From NCBI RefSeq assembly GCF_958450345.1, contig NC_088783.1, forward strand, positions 25,857,701 through 25,921,700: 64,000 nt of DNA, given 5' to 3'. Origin of the DNA: Calliphora vicina. Lineage: Eukaryota > Arthropoda > Insecta > Diptera > Calliphoridae. Position 1 is the stretch's first letter; each line of letters opens with the position of its first letter. The notes beneath the pieces were generated by a model. That model saw nothing but the letters and a program-made list of their open reading frames with translations, had not been told where the DNA came from and did not search any database. The position numbers were made by a program, and so were the translations under genes. This document shows positions 10,032-21,130 of this stretch, one piece after another.

Positions 10032-12752
10032 GTTTATGATTTATAAGCAATTTTAGATATTTTGAAATTTTCTTTAGAAAAATATATTTTTGATGGGAAA
10101 TATGAGTGATCACAGATTTTCAATATTTTCGCTCTAAAGCCTTTAGTTTATGATTTATAAGCAATTTTAAATATTTTGAAATTTTCTTTAGAAAAATCGA
10201 TTTTTGGTGGGAAATATGAGTGATCACAGATTTTCATTACTTGCCCTCTAAACCCTTTAGTTAATGATTTATAAGCAATTTTATGAGTGATCACAGATTT
10301 TCATTATTTTCGCTCTAAACCCTTTAGTTTATGATTTATAAGCAATTTTAGATATTTCGAAATTTTCTTTATAAAAATTGATTTTTGGTGGGAAATATGA
10401 GTGATCACAGATTCTCATTACTTTCGCTCTAAACCCTTTAGTTTATGATTTATAAGCAATTTTAGATATTTTGAAATTTTCTTTATAAAAATCGATTTTT
10501 GGTGGGAAATATGAGTGATCACAGATTTTCATTATTTTCGCTCTAAACCCTTTAGTTTATGATTTATAAGCAATTTTAGATATTTCAAAATTTTCTTTAT
10601 AATAATCGATTTTAGATATTTCGAAACTTTCTTTATAAAAATCGATTTTTGGTGGGAAATATGAGTGATCACAGATTTTCAATATTTTCGCTCTAAAGCC
10701 TTTAGTTTATGATTTATAAGCAATTTTAGATATTTTGAAATTTTCTTTATAAAAATCGATTTTTGATGGGAAATATGAGTGATCACAGATTCTCATTACT
10801 TTCGCTAAAAACCCTTTAGTTTATGATTTTTAAGCAATTTTAGATATTTCGAAATTTTCTTTAGAAAAATATATTTTTGATGGGAAATATGAGTGATCAC
10901 AGATTTTCAATATTTTCACAGATTCTCATTACTTTCGCTCTAAACCCTTTAGTTAATGATTTATAAGCAATTTTAGATATTTCGAAATTTTCTTTATAAA
11001 AATCGATTTTTTGTGGGAAATATGAGTGATCACAGATTTTCATTACTTTCGCTCTAAACCCTTTAGTTTATGATTTATAAGCAATTTTAGATATTTCGAA
11101 ATTTTCTTTATAAAAATCGATTTTTGATGGGAAATATGAGTGATCACAGATTCTCATTACTTTCGCTCTAAACCCTTTAGTTTATGATTTATAAGAAATT
11201 TTAGATATTTCGAAATTTTCTTTATAAAAATCGATTTTTGGTGGGAAATATGAGTGATCACAGATTCTCATTACTTTCGCTCTAAACCCTTTAGTTTATG
11301 ATTTATAAGCAATTTGATTTATAAGAAATTTTCTTTATAAAAATCGATTTTTGGTGGGAAATATGAGTGATCACAGATTCTCATTACTTTCGCTCTAAAC
11401 CCTTTAGTTTATGATTTATAAGCAATTTTAGATATTTTTAATTTTTCTTTATAAAAATTGGTTTTAGGTGGGAAATATGAGTGATCACAGATTTTCAATA
11501 TTTTCCCTCTAAACCCTTTTGTTTATGATTTATAAGCAATTTTAGATATATCGAAATTTTCTTTATAAAAATTGATTTTTGGTGGGAAATACGAGTGATC
11601 ACAGATTTTCATTATTTTCGCTCTAAACCCTTTAGTTTATGATTTATAAGCAATTTTAGATATTTCGAAATTTTCTATATAAAAATCGATTTTTGATGGG
11701 AAATATGAGTGATCACAGATTCTCATTACTTTCGCTCTAAACCCTTTAGTTTATGATTTATAAGCAATTTTAGATATTTTTAAATTTTCTTTATAAAAAT
11801 TGGTTTTAGGTGGGAAATATGAGTGATCACAGATTTTCAATATTTTCCCTCTAAACCCTTTTGTTTATGATTTATAAGCAATTTTAGATATATCGAAATT
11901 TTCTTTATAAAAATTGATTTTTGGTGGGAAATACGAGTGATCACAGATTTTCATTATTTTCGCTCTAAACCCTTTAGTTTATGATTTATAAGCAATTTTA
12001 GATATTTCGAAATTTTCTTCATAAAAATCGGTTTTTGGTGGGAAATATGAGTGATCACAGATTTTCAATATTTTCGCTCTAAACCCTTTAGTTTATGATT
12101 TATAAGCAATTTTAGATGTTTTGAAATTTTCTTTATAAAAATTGATTTTTGGTGGGAAATATGAGTGATCACAGATTTTCAATATTTTCCCTCTAAACCC
12201 TTTTGTTTATGATTTATAAGCAATTTTAGATATATCGAAATTTTCTTTATAAAAATTGATTTTTGGTGGGAAATACGAGTGATCACAGATTTTCATTATT
12301 TTCGCTCTAAACCCTTTAGTTTATGATTTATAAGCAATTTAAATATTTCGAGATTTTATATATAAAAATCGATTTTTTATGGGAAATATGAGTGATCACA
12401 GATTCTCATTACTTTCGCTCTAAACCCTTTAGTTTATGATTTATAAGCAATTTTAGATATTTTTAAATTTTCTTTATAAAAATTGGTTTTAGGTGGGAAA
12501 TATCACAGATTTTCAATATTTTCCCTCTAAACCCTTTTGTTTATGATTTATAAGCAATTTTAGATATTTCGAAATTTTCTTTATAAAAATCGATTTTTGG
12601 TGGGAAATACGAGTGATCACAGATTTTCATTATTTTCGCTCTAAACCCTTTAGTTTATGATTTATAAGCAATTTTAGATATTTTGAAATTTTCTTTATAG
12701 GTATAAATCAATTTTTGGTGGGAAATATGAGTGATCACAGATTTTCATTATT

Positions 12753-12826
12753 ATGCAACATAGACTTAGTGTCTCGGGTCACTTTTTATGACACATTATT
12801 TCATGTGTCAAAGAAGAAGAAGAAGA
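12753..12826 (+). mobile_element. 74 bp retroposon-like insertion with 14 bp target duplication
   Basis: Within the last complete satellite monomer a non-satellite segment is flanked by exact copies of AGATTTTCATTATT at 12739-12752 and 12827-12840. The insert begins ATGCAACATAGACTTAG and ends in an (AAG)n tail. A long target duplication plus a simple 3' tail is the signature of target-primed reverse transcription. The source could be a 5'-truncated LINE or a short RNA; I do not recognise it. Its GTGTCTCGGGTCAC core is unlike the surrounding satellite. Confidence 0.75.
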
Positions 12827-12893
12827 AGATTTTCATTATTTTCCCTCTAAAGCCTTTAGTTTATGATTTATAAGCAATTTTAGATATTTTGAA

Positions 12894-13492
12894 GCATTTA
12901 TTCTGTAAGAGTTCTGGCAACACTGCCAGTAATGCATTTCTCACAAAGACTTAACTTTTTACCAACTGAGAAGTGGAGGTTCTTCAAACCCATGGCGTAA
13001 TGATTATAAGGTGTATGCGTTACGGCAACAAATACAACAATACAAAAACAAATAACTTTTATAGTGTCAAAAACAAGTGACATAATGTATACAAACTACA
13101 GCAAAAAAATTTTGACAAGATTGAAGTTGTAAACAAACTCGAGCAAAAAAATAATCAGCTGTTTGATTAATTACACCATGTTCAAACCCATGAGAAATAC
13201 ACGGTGTATGCGTGTGTAAAGAGTTTGATTGTGTGCCAGATGAACCGGATTGTTTCTGCTACTACTACTACTTTTTTTTGCAACTGTTAACGCAACAACT
13301 TTCGGCCATTGTTATTCTCTTGTTGTTTTTGTTGGTAATTGCAATCGTAATTCGATTTAATTCTTTTTTTCAACCAAAACGACAACGTTCTATTGTTATT
13401 TGCTATTGTTGGCTTGACTTGAATTAATCATCAAATAGTTGTTCAGCGTTAAAGTTCTTTGTTAAAATAATTTTAAAAAATTAGAAAACAAA
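12894..13492. promoter_or_regulatory. Upstream region of the cathepsin B gene
   Basis: About 600 bp between the satellite and the cathepsin B start codon, presumably holding its promoter and 5'UTR. A motif pair TTCAAACCCATG...GGTGTATGCG occurs twice, at about 12980-13020 and 13181-13213. No convincing TATA box was seen. The transcription start is unknown. Confidence 0.4.
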
Positions 13493-14908
13493 ATGCGTAA
13501 GCATTTCCTTGTAATTTGTGTGGTATTCCTAACCGTAGGTCAGGTGATTGCAAATCTTGATGCCGAACATGACCTATTGTCTGATGAGTTTATAGAGATT
13601 GTGCGTAGTAAGGCTAAAACATGGACAGTTGGAAGAAATTTCGCTAAATCCGTGCCAAGGAGCCACATTCATCGCTTAATGGGTGTACATCCTGATGCTC
13701 ATAAGTTTGCATTGCCTGATAAGAGGTTGGTGTTGCGAGAAGTAATTGGATTGGCTGATGTTGATATACCAGCAGAATTTGATGCCAGGAAGGCTTGGCC
13801 AAATTGTCCTACTATTTCAGAAGTCAGGGATCAAGGTTCATGTGGCTCCTGCTGGGCTTTCGGTGCTGTGGAGGCTATGTCTGATCGGGTAAGTTGGAGC
13901 GTCAGAGTGTTGAAAGAATTGGAAAGTTTTTGTTTTGACAAGAATGGAAACTGAGAAACTACAAATACATTTGTGGTAAATTGATTACATTATATATATT
14001 TGTAAAATATAATCTTTGGGAACAAATGCATTCCATATTATATGCAACTGATTACACATTCAAATACTTGTTGCGGTTTGTTCAAAGAACAATAAACTCA
14101 ATTGGAGGGTGTATTTGTGCTGATTATTAATAAAAACAACAACGCAAATTGTTGATTTTGTCAAATCTGTACTTATCAATTTCTCTCTTGTTTATAAATG
14201 TTTTGTTTTACTGTATATTAATCTAGATTCATTAAACAAATGTTCCTTATCTCATGTTTCATTGTTTAGGTTTGCATACATTCCAATGCTTCGATACATT
14301 TCCATTTTTCTGCCGATGACTTGGTTTCTTGCTGCCACACTTGTGGTTTCGGTTGTAATGGTGGTTTCCCTGGTGCCGCCTGGGCCTATTGGACACGTAA
14401 GGGTATTGTAAGTGGTGGTCCTTATGACAGCAATCAAGGTTGTCGTCCCTATGAAATCGCTCCATGTGAACATCATGTCAATGGCACTCGTCCAGCCTGT
14501 GATGGCGAACACGGCAAGACTCCACGCTGCCAACATCAATGTCAGAAATCGTATAAGATTGATTATAACAAAGATAAACATTTCGGTTCGAAATCTTATT
14601 CGGTTGGTCGCAATGTTCGTGACATTCAAGAGGAAATTATGACAAACGGTCCTGTTGAGGGAGCCTTTACTGTTTATGAAGATTTAATACTGTACAAGGA
14701 TGGTGTCTACCAACATGTTCACGGTCGTGAATTGGGTGGTCATGCTATTCGTATATTAGGTTGGGGTGTTGAGAATAATACCCCCTACTGGTTGATTGCC
14801 AATTCCTGGAATACTGACTGGGGTAACAATGGCTTCTTTAAGATTTTACGCGGTGAGGATCATTGCGGCATTGAAAGTGCAATTTCAGCTGGATTACCTA
14901 AAGTATAA
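13493..14908 (+). CDS. CtsB1: Cathepsin B cysteine protease (two coding exons)
   Basis: Lysosomal papain-family (C1A) peptidase. Coding exons are 13493-13888 and 14270-14908, joined across a 381 bp intron (CGG|GTAAGT donor, TTTAG|GTT acceptor, phase 0), giving 344 residues, normal for cathepsin B. Order: signal peptide (about 1-20); cathepsin B propeptide (about 26-60); mature domain from about residue 91. Catalytic residues are visible: oxyanion-hole Gln114, nucleophile Cys120 in QGSCGSCWAFG, His290 in GGHAIRILGWG, Asn310 in NSWNTDWG. The cathepsin-B-specific occluding loop is present, with the His-His pair at about 200-201 between cysteines (CEHHVNGTRPAC), which gives dipeptidyl-carboxypeptidase activity in this family. 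All key residues are intact, so an active enzyme is expected. The ATG has a good AACAAAATG context. Confidence 0.95.
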
Positions 14909-14967
14909 ACTTAACTATTTTAATACAAAGTTTTAATTTCAATTATAAAATATGTAAAACCTAATTC

Positions 14968-14991
14968 AATAAAGTTATATAGTCAAATAAA
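14968..14991 (+). terminator. Polyadenylation signals of the cathepsin B gene
   Basis: Two AATAAA hexamers at 14968-14973 and 14986-14991, 60-85 bases after the stop codon, are the likely 3' end signals. Confidence 0.6.
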
Positions 14992-15576
14992 TATGGATGT
15001 TTGAACGGAAAGTAATTTCTATGTTTTATACCTAAGTGTTGATAAAGTGTAATTTAAAATGTAGGGGTTTATAACTGAAGTTCTGAAATTTAATTGAATC
15101 AATCATTATGGAAATTCCAAATTTATGTATTTCAATTAAAATGTTCTTTATCTTTATTTAGTCTTGAACTTTCCAGTTTAATTTAAGACATTTTTGTATG
15201 CCATGAGTGATCATAGAGTATATAGAATCGGTGAAGATCTGACGTAAGCAGCCAGTGAAATGGGTATGGAAACTAGCCTATCCCAAAACAAATTTCATTA
15301 AATTTTTCAATAATATTTATTCTTTGTCAGTTTCCATAATGCTATTACAAATGGCAACTGGCGACTATCATTAAGATTTAATACTTAATAATACAATGAT
15401 ACAAAAGTGAGTAAATATGCTGCAGGGGTTCTCATATAGCAAATCTGTTTTGGAGTACATAAAAAAAATCTCGAGTTTTTATCCCTTTTCCCATGTTTCA
15501 TATACAAATTCAATGTTCAAAATAAGAAAAGGGAAAAAACTCCCGTTGCATTTTTTTTCATAATTGGGCTGATATT
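14992..15576. other. Intergenic, no gene seen
   Basis: AT-rich spacer between the cathepsin B 3' end and the foldback element. Nothing supportable. Confidence 0.4.
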
Positions 15577-16460
15577 TAACCTTTTTTTAAAGTTACAACA
15601 TCAGAACACCATATATATGATATTTTAAAACTAACATTAAAATTGTTTCTTTTGATTGAGAGATATGAGTTTTACCTTTCAAACTGGAAAGGATTTGTAA
15701 AAATTTCTGATCCCCAACTAAATCAAAATACTGTCAGCTACATATGAGGAGCCGCAGAACAAAAGGTACTTTTTCGCATCTTTTCAAACACTGTTTTTTG
15801 GTATTTTTGTAATATTTCGGTTGAAATCTTTTAGAAACAATCAAGTCAGCAATTTTTTTAATAATAAATGTGTTCTAAAAAAATTTGTGGTTAACAAAAC
15901 GTACAACACTAGTATAAAACGAAAAAAAAAATATTTAATTTCAATGTGTAATTTGTTTATAGTATATTAGATCAGGATTAAAAACATTCATTTAAAATAT
16001 TATCGTTAAAAAACGCATAAAAACATACTTTTTGATTTTATTTTTAACAAAACGTACTTTTTTTTATTTTTTAACAAAAGGTTCTTTTTCCGATATTAAA
16101 ATTATTTTTATCAAACATCCTTAACATTTAATGTGGTGACTTATGGCAGTTAGATGTATCTATTGTTAAGTAAGAAACTTGTTACCATTTCCAGGTTCAT
16201 GCTGTTTTTAAGGGGGTGAAATAAATAAAACTCATTTTCCCAAAAATTTGAAATGTGCGAAAAAGTACCTTTTGTTCTGCGGCTCCTCATATGTAGCTGA
16301 CAGTATTTTGATTTAGTTGGGGATCAGAAATTTTTACAAATCCTTTCCAGTTTTAAAGGTAAAACTCATATCTCTCAATCAAAAGAAACAATTTTAATGT
16401 TAGTTTTAAATTATCATATATATGGTGTTCTGATGTTGTAACTTTAAAAATAAGGTTATT
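15577..16460. mobile_element. Foldback element with ~215 bp inverted arms
   Basis: The left arm (about 15577-15795) and right arm (about 16245-16460) are almost perfect reverse complements. Each includes GAGGAGCCGCAGAACAAAAG or its complement, a run reading GATCCCCAACTAAATCAAA, and a terminal AACCTT...TTAAAGTTACAACATC. The ~450 bp centre is AT-rich and has no ORF. A possible 4 bp ATTT duplication flanks the ends, which is weak evidence. It resembles a non-autonomous DNA transposon (foldback MITE); the superfamily is undetermined. Confidence 0.8.
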
Positions 16461-17328
16461 TCACTAAAACGAAGTGATCGAGAAAAACTATCGGAAATAA
16501 TGTTTTTTTATCGGTTCTATATGACAAAAATTATGAATTATAAAATTTTCCCGATAAGAAACCGTATTGAAGAACTATCAGAAGACCCTCGCGTATCTAA
16601 AAATATTTTTCAAAGAATTCTAATACTATACTTTCTAGAATATGTTTCAAAAAACTGGTTCCTGAATTCTGCGATATATAATAAAAAATCCATAAATAAA
16701 TTCGAAATACTTAGACTTATTTTTAAACACAAATTAACTAGTTGATTACAAGCTGTTTTTCTCATTCCAAATAAATTTAAAATAAACTTTATTAATTGGG
16801 TCTTTCCATTCTAGTCATTTTTAACGACTATTAAGTTAAAATTGATTTATTTAACTAAATTTCCATTAAATGCATTTACAAACTTTCTAGATAATTTATA
16901 GTAATTTTCAACTACTATTAATATAAAAATGTTATTTATTTAAGTAAATTTCCATAAAATGTGTTTATAAACATTTGCTTATTTATTTTTTTTTTTAATT
17001 AAAAATCGAAAAAATCTATTATACCTATAATATAGTACTACTATTATTTAGTCAGCTAACACATGTACCCTGTCGCTACTGCTCCAGGTTCTGTTTAAAA
17101 TAATTACAAAATATTTTATACATAAATATTTCCTGTATTTTTACTTTAACATAATTATTATTTCCTTTTTATACAACTTAAACAACTAATTTATATTTAA
17201 CTACTAGATATTTAGCAAAAATTATAAAGGATATTTATAATACATACAAAATATATACATCACAATCGTATTTCTTAGAATCTATCAACACTGTCAGTAC
17301 CGCCTTCTCGTTTCCACAAAAACCTATG
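16461..17328. other. Intergenic, no gene seen
   Basis: AT-rich. The reading frame at 16500-16745 has no similarity I recognise and poor codon character, so it is not called. The 3'UTR of the downstream minus-strand TM2 gene must lie in the right part, but no clear AATAAA was found. Confidence 0.4.
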
Positions 17329-17931
17329 CTAGACATAAGGATTCCAATTACTGCCATCCTCTGGTGTCAAACGGTTGGTAATCAGCAAAATAATATCGAC
17401 CACCCACCAAACACCTACGCCACCTAATGTCAAGAGCTTGCCCACAGCAGTGCCAGTTTGTCCCAAACAAAAACGATCCATGCCTAGGAAACCCAAAAGC
17501 AAACTATACAGCAGAGTGGTGAGGAAATAATGTTCGGAATAACGTATGCAAGGTACACCACCGCGTTGAAATGTTCTAGGGCCATGACAATCAATGTCTG
17601 GGAAGACAGTACACTGTACAGACGTATGCTCCACATCTTCATAGTTAAGACCACCGAATTTTAAACAACCAAAACCTTTTTCCTCTTTGGCAGTTTTATT
17701 AAGTTTATGGTCAATGGGTTTGTTGCACTCGATAAAGTCATCGGGTAACATGGAACATAAAACCTTGGGTCCCCAATGATGATAGACATTGGTATTGTCT
17801 GCGGTACGGGATGAGGCCACAGCTCCAGAAACTTGTTGTTCACGGTCACTGCGTGCCTGTATGGCATGGGAGCTATTTGTCAGTGCTAATATTATTGTGA
17901 CAATAACACCACTATACTGTAATTTGGCCAT
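17329..17931 (-). CDS. amrt: TM2 domain protein 2 (amaretto orthologue)
   Basis: A 200-residue single-exon protein matching TM2D2 (Drosophila CG11103/amaretto). Order: signal peptide about 1-23; luminal Cys-containing domain with DFIECNKPIDH at about 65-75 and GFGCLKFGG plus EDVEHTSVQC at about 86-107; two transmembrane helices at about 134-150 and 164-186 joined by the DRF motif (residues 152-154, MDRFCLG); short C-terminal end. In Drosophila the three TM2D proteins are reported to act together in Notch signalling in the mother's germline (literature recall). It sits head to head with another TM2-domain gene 815 bp away. Confidence 0.93.
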   Translation of the reverse strand: MAKLQYSGVIVTIILALTNSSHAIQARSDREQQVSGAVASSRTADNTNVYHHWGPKVLCSMLPDDFIECNKPIDHKLNKTAKEEKGFGCLKFGGLNYEDVEHTSVQCTVFPDIDCHGPRTFQRGGVPCIRYSEHYFLTTLLYSLLLGFLGMDRFCLGQTGTAVGKLLTLGGVGVWWVVDIILLITNRLTPEDGSNWNPYV

Positions 17932-18746
17932 TGAATTGTTTAAATTATGTTTTATTTCACTAGCAAATTATTTAATTGTTTATTAAAATTTCTCCAAGAA
18001 TTACAAAGCTGTCACTTTTTACTTTGTGTTGATTGATAACAAATCATCCAGTCTGAATTAATAACCCTAAATTACAAGACGTCAGAATTCTCTGTTAGGA
18101 GTTGCCAACTACTGGCTGCTGTTTAGTCAAGCCACGAACCCACATTAGTATTTATTTCGATAACTTAAGAGAGAAAATTGTACAAAACCTGGTTTAAAAG
18201 AGTAGATGTACCATGAAGAAGAGAATATTCTCTTTCTTGTATTTTAAAATTAAACAAATTTCTTTATTGACCTGATTTAGACTCAGGTTGTCTTACACAT
18301 TTTTAAGGTTTAAGCACAGATCGTAGTTTAAAATCAAACAGCCAAGGCAGAACAACGAAAAACAGAAACCTAAACAAAATATATGGAATTATAATATTTA
18401 AAAAAGTAATTATTTTAAATAAAGATAAACATTTGGATAACTTAAAGAAAAACTAATTGAAATATTAAGTTAAAAACACACAAAAAAAACAAATTTAAGC
18501 CTAAACTGACGTGTCTTTTAAAAGGCTAAAATAAGTACATTCATACTTTACATTAGTTGTTGTTGGTGTACATACGTGATTTTGTTGGTGGCTTAGAAAG
18601 AATACGTGAAAAGAGAAAGTGTTCATCCATTAAATGAATTAAAGACCTGAAACAAAAAATTCCACAAGAAATGTAAATATTTAAAATCAACTTGATTTAT
18701 AAAAAAAAGAAATATCTATAATTAAGCTTCTTGTTTACAGATCAAA
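17932..18746. promoter_or_regulatory. Shared divergent promoter region of the TM2 gene pair
   Basis: 815 bp between the two divergent start codons; it must contain both promoters and 5'UTRs. TTTCGATAAC at about 18156-18165 resembles the DRE core used by fly housekeeping promoters. TTGTTTACAG at 18731-18740, six bases before the wurst ATG, looks like a splice acceptor, implying a noncoding first exon for wurst inside this region; its donor was not resolved. Confidence 0.55.
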
Positions 18747-19925
18747 ATGACCAAAGATAAAATTAAAGATCAAATTCCCCTAATGAATGGTAAATTACAA
18801 CAGAATGGCAAAAGCCACAAATTCGAGGCCAATTCAATGCCGCCACAGAAATCCCTGGTAACTGCATATATACTGTGGCTGTTTGGTGGCATTTTTGGTT
18901 TACATCACATATATTTGCATCGTGATCGTCATGCCTTTATATGGTGGTGCACACTGGGTGGCTACTTTGGTGTGGGCTGGGTATTTGAAATCTTCAACAT
19001 ACCCAGTTATGTGCGAGATGCCAATGAAGATCCAAAATTTATAGAGGAATTTGTTAAGAAACTACAACACTATCGTAAACCACCTTATTCGGGTAAACGT
19101 TTTATGGGCGAAGTAATGATTGGTTATCTGTTTGGTCAACTATATCAGATGGCTATACCGGAGACTATTTTTATGGGTATAGACTTTGGCTTCTTACATT
19201 GGCTAATACCTGTCTTTGTGGCGTTGGGTGTTTGGACTGTTGGCAATATAGGCCGTGAAAAGGGTGTGCTGTGGCATTGTCTCTTAGCCGCATTTGCTTC
19301 CTATCCAGTGCGCTATTTTATTTATGATGAAACCTATACCCTGCTTATAACCGCCTTGGCTTCAGCTCTTATTTTCGATCACTTCTCCAAGGAATGGTTA
19401 CGCACTCCACCCAAAAGACGCGGTAAACTGGAGAGAACTTTGAAATTTACCGGTGCTTTGTGCATTTACTTCTCATTCTGGGGTTGTTTCCTCTACTTCA
19501 ACGGCACCATTTCCGATGAAGATGGCAATGAAGTGCCCGTACACGAAGCTTTCCAAAACTTCTTAGCCTCTGCCTGGTGGACGGATATAGCTCAGGCCTT
19601 GCAAGACACCTACAACTATGCCCAACATCATGGCTGGTATGAAACTTGGAAGGAAATCTTTGAATCTATGGATGTAGATGGTGAGCGCAATTCCTACAAG
19701 GTTTTGGGTGTAAGTGCTACTGCTTCGCAATCGGAAATCACGTCAGCCTATCGAAGACTCTCGAAAGAATATCATCCCGACAAGGTTAAAGATGAGACAC
19801 AAAAGGCAGCCGCCAATCAACGTTTCATAGAGATTCAACAAGCCTACAGTGTCTTGTCGAAAATTAAGTCATCACGCCGTCGCAAAAATACAAAATCTAT
19901 TGACGATGAACCCATTGTTCTGTAA
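18747..19925 (+). CDS. wus: Wurst/DNAJC22-type TM2 and J-domain membrane protein
   Basis: 392 residues, uninterrupted. N-terminal TM2-like pair of helices at about 35-85 (ILWLFGGIFGLHHIYLHRDR, then GGYFGVGWVFEIF), several further hydrophobic segments between about 120 and 255, and a C-terminal J domain at about 315-372 (NSYKVLGVSATAS...EYHPDK) with the HPD tripeptide at 343-345 that stimulates Hsc70. This matches Drosophila wurst (DNAJC22), reported to be required for clathrin-mediated endocytosis during tracheal airway clearance (literature recall). The ATG is preceded by ATCAAA, directly after a likely acceptor. The tail ends in a basic RRRKNTK stretch. Confidence 0.95.
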   Translation: MTKDKIKDQIPLMNGKLQQNGKSHKFEANSMPPQKSLVTAYILWLFGGIFGLHHIYLHRDRHAFIWWCTLGGYFGVGWVFEIFNIPSYVRDANEDPKFIEEFVKKLQHYRKPPYSGKRFMGEVMIGYLFGQLYQMAIPETIFMGIDFGFLHWLIPVFVALGVWTVGNIGREKGVLWHCLLAAFASYPVRYFIYDETYTLLITALASALIFDHFSKEWLRTPPKRRGKLERTLKFTGALCIYFSFWGCFLYFNGTISDEDGNEVPVHEAFQNFLASAWWTDIAQALQDTYNYAQHHGWYETWKEIFESMDVDGERNSYKVLGVSATASQSEITSAYRRLSKEYHPDKVKDETQKAAANQRFIEIQQAYSVLSKIKSSRRRKNTKSIDDEPIVL

Positions 19926-20217
19926 AACTACAAGTGTTTGCATTTATTTTCTAATCAAATTATGACTGAATTCATTTACAATGTACGAGTATTTTTCATT
20001 TATGTAAGTCTGCATTGTTAGATTTAATTTCCTTCAAATGCTTTCAAAAGTGTGTTTCGTTACTTACAACCAGTGCATTCTGTTTTAACGAAAATATTTT
20101 TTAATGTTTATAATGTTAAATTTTATTTATTTTTTTCCTTAATTTTTAGCTATAAGATAAACGAAAGTTAGTTTTAAGTATGTACTTAATAGTTTTTTTT
20201 AAACATTTGTGAAATTT

Positions 20218-20223
20218 AATAAA
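20218..20223 (+). terminator. Polyadenylation signal of wurst
   Basis: AATAAA about 290 bases past the stop codon; the likely 3' end signal. Confidence 0.55.
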
Positions 20224-20486
20224 ACCTAAGAACAATATTTATGTTTTCTTTTCATCAAATACAAATAATATAACCTTGTTCTATTGGAAAGTTAAAAAAG
20301 ATTATCAAAAATAATTTAGCAGAGATTTCTCGTATTTTTTCTATTCCTGGGGAATATTAAAAAATCTGTTCCATTTCAGGGAATTTTTTTAATACTAAAT
20401 TAGGTAAACAATAACAATAATGTATAAAAATGTATCAAATAATTTAAAAGGTCCCACTAAGTTAAATCTGGAAAAATCTAAACTAG

Positions 20487-20974
20487 CACAGAAAAAACTA
20501 TTTCTTAAACCGTTTCAATTCAAATATTTGTCACATTGAACTGGTTTCAATTATTTCATAATTGAATCAAGTATTCATGTGCTCAAAAACTAAATTTTCT
20601 GATATTTTCTATTGAATTTTGAGTTTTGAATTTGATAATTTTGATATTTGAATATAAAATTTTCGTTATTGGTTGAACTTTAAATACAAAAATTATTGAA
20701 TAGATAATTTTCGTAATTGAAAACACATTTTTGTTATTTTTTGTTTTTTCAATTACCAAAATTATCTATTCAATAATTTTTGTATTTAAAGTTCAACCAA
20801 TAACGAAAATTGTATATTCAAAAATCAAAATTATCAAATTCAAAACTCAAAATTCAATAGAAAATATCAGAAAATTTTGTTTTTGAGCAAATGAATACTT
20901 GATTCAATTATGAAATAATTGAAACCAGTTCAATATATGATAAATGTTTGAATTGAAATATAGTTTTTTCTGTG
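20487..20974. mobile_element. Palindromic foldback element (CACAG...CTGTG ends)
   Basis: A 488 bp near-perfect palindrome with arms of about 235 bp meeting near 20731. Ends are CACAGAAAAAACTAT and its complement, flanked on both sides by AG (20485-20486 and 20975-20976), consistent with a 2 bp target duplication. No ORF. It is inserted into the older hAT-like MITE that surrounds it. Confidence 0.8.
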
Positions 20975-21130
20975 AGTTATTGTCATTATTTTCTCCAGAT
21001 ACGAATAACTTTCGAGGTTTTAATATTAAGCACCTTAATAATTCCTTAAAGAACTTAAAATTGTATTAAGTTGAAATACTAGAAAATATAATTTTCTTGT
21101 TTTAAATTAAATTTGTTCTGTTTTTGTCAC

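Larger units (their letters stand above)
7165..12893. repeat. Satellite array, ~114 bp monomer, ~50 copies
   Basis: A continuous head-to-tail array. Each monomer contains TTTATGATTTATAAGCAA, then TTTCTTTATAAAAATCGA, then GGTGGGAAATATGAGTG with a TGATCA palindrome, then a CTCTAAACCC.TTAG block. Successive TATGAGTGAT motifs begin at 7241, 7355 and 7469, so the period is 114 bp. Some monomers are truncated (about 7929, 10283, 11315). A 74 bp insertion interrupts the last repeat. Reading frames inside it recur with the repeat and are not genes. It separates the NAC-beta gene from the cathepsin B gene. Confidence 0.95.

Noticed and set aside
12898..13083. Minus-strand 61-residue frame beginning MSLVFDTIKVICFC, upstream of cathepsin B
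   Set aside because: It has a hydrophobic N-terminus, but no recognised family, no supporting gene structure, and it overlaps the junction with the satellite. Probably chance.
13493..13954. Cathepsin B first exon read as a complete 153-residue protein
   Set aside because: The last 21 residues come from reading through a clear GTAAGT donor; splicing to 14270 restores a full cathepsin B.
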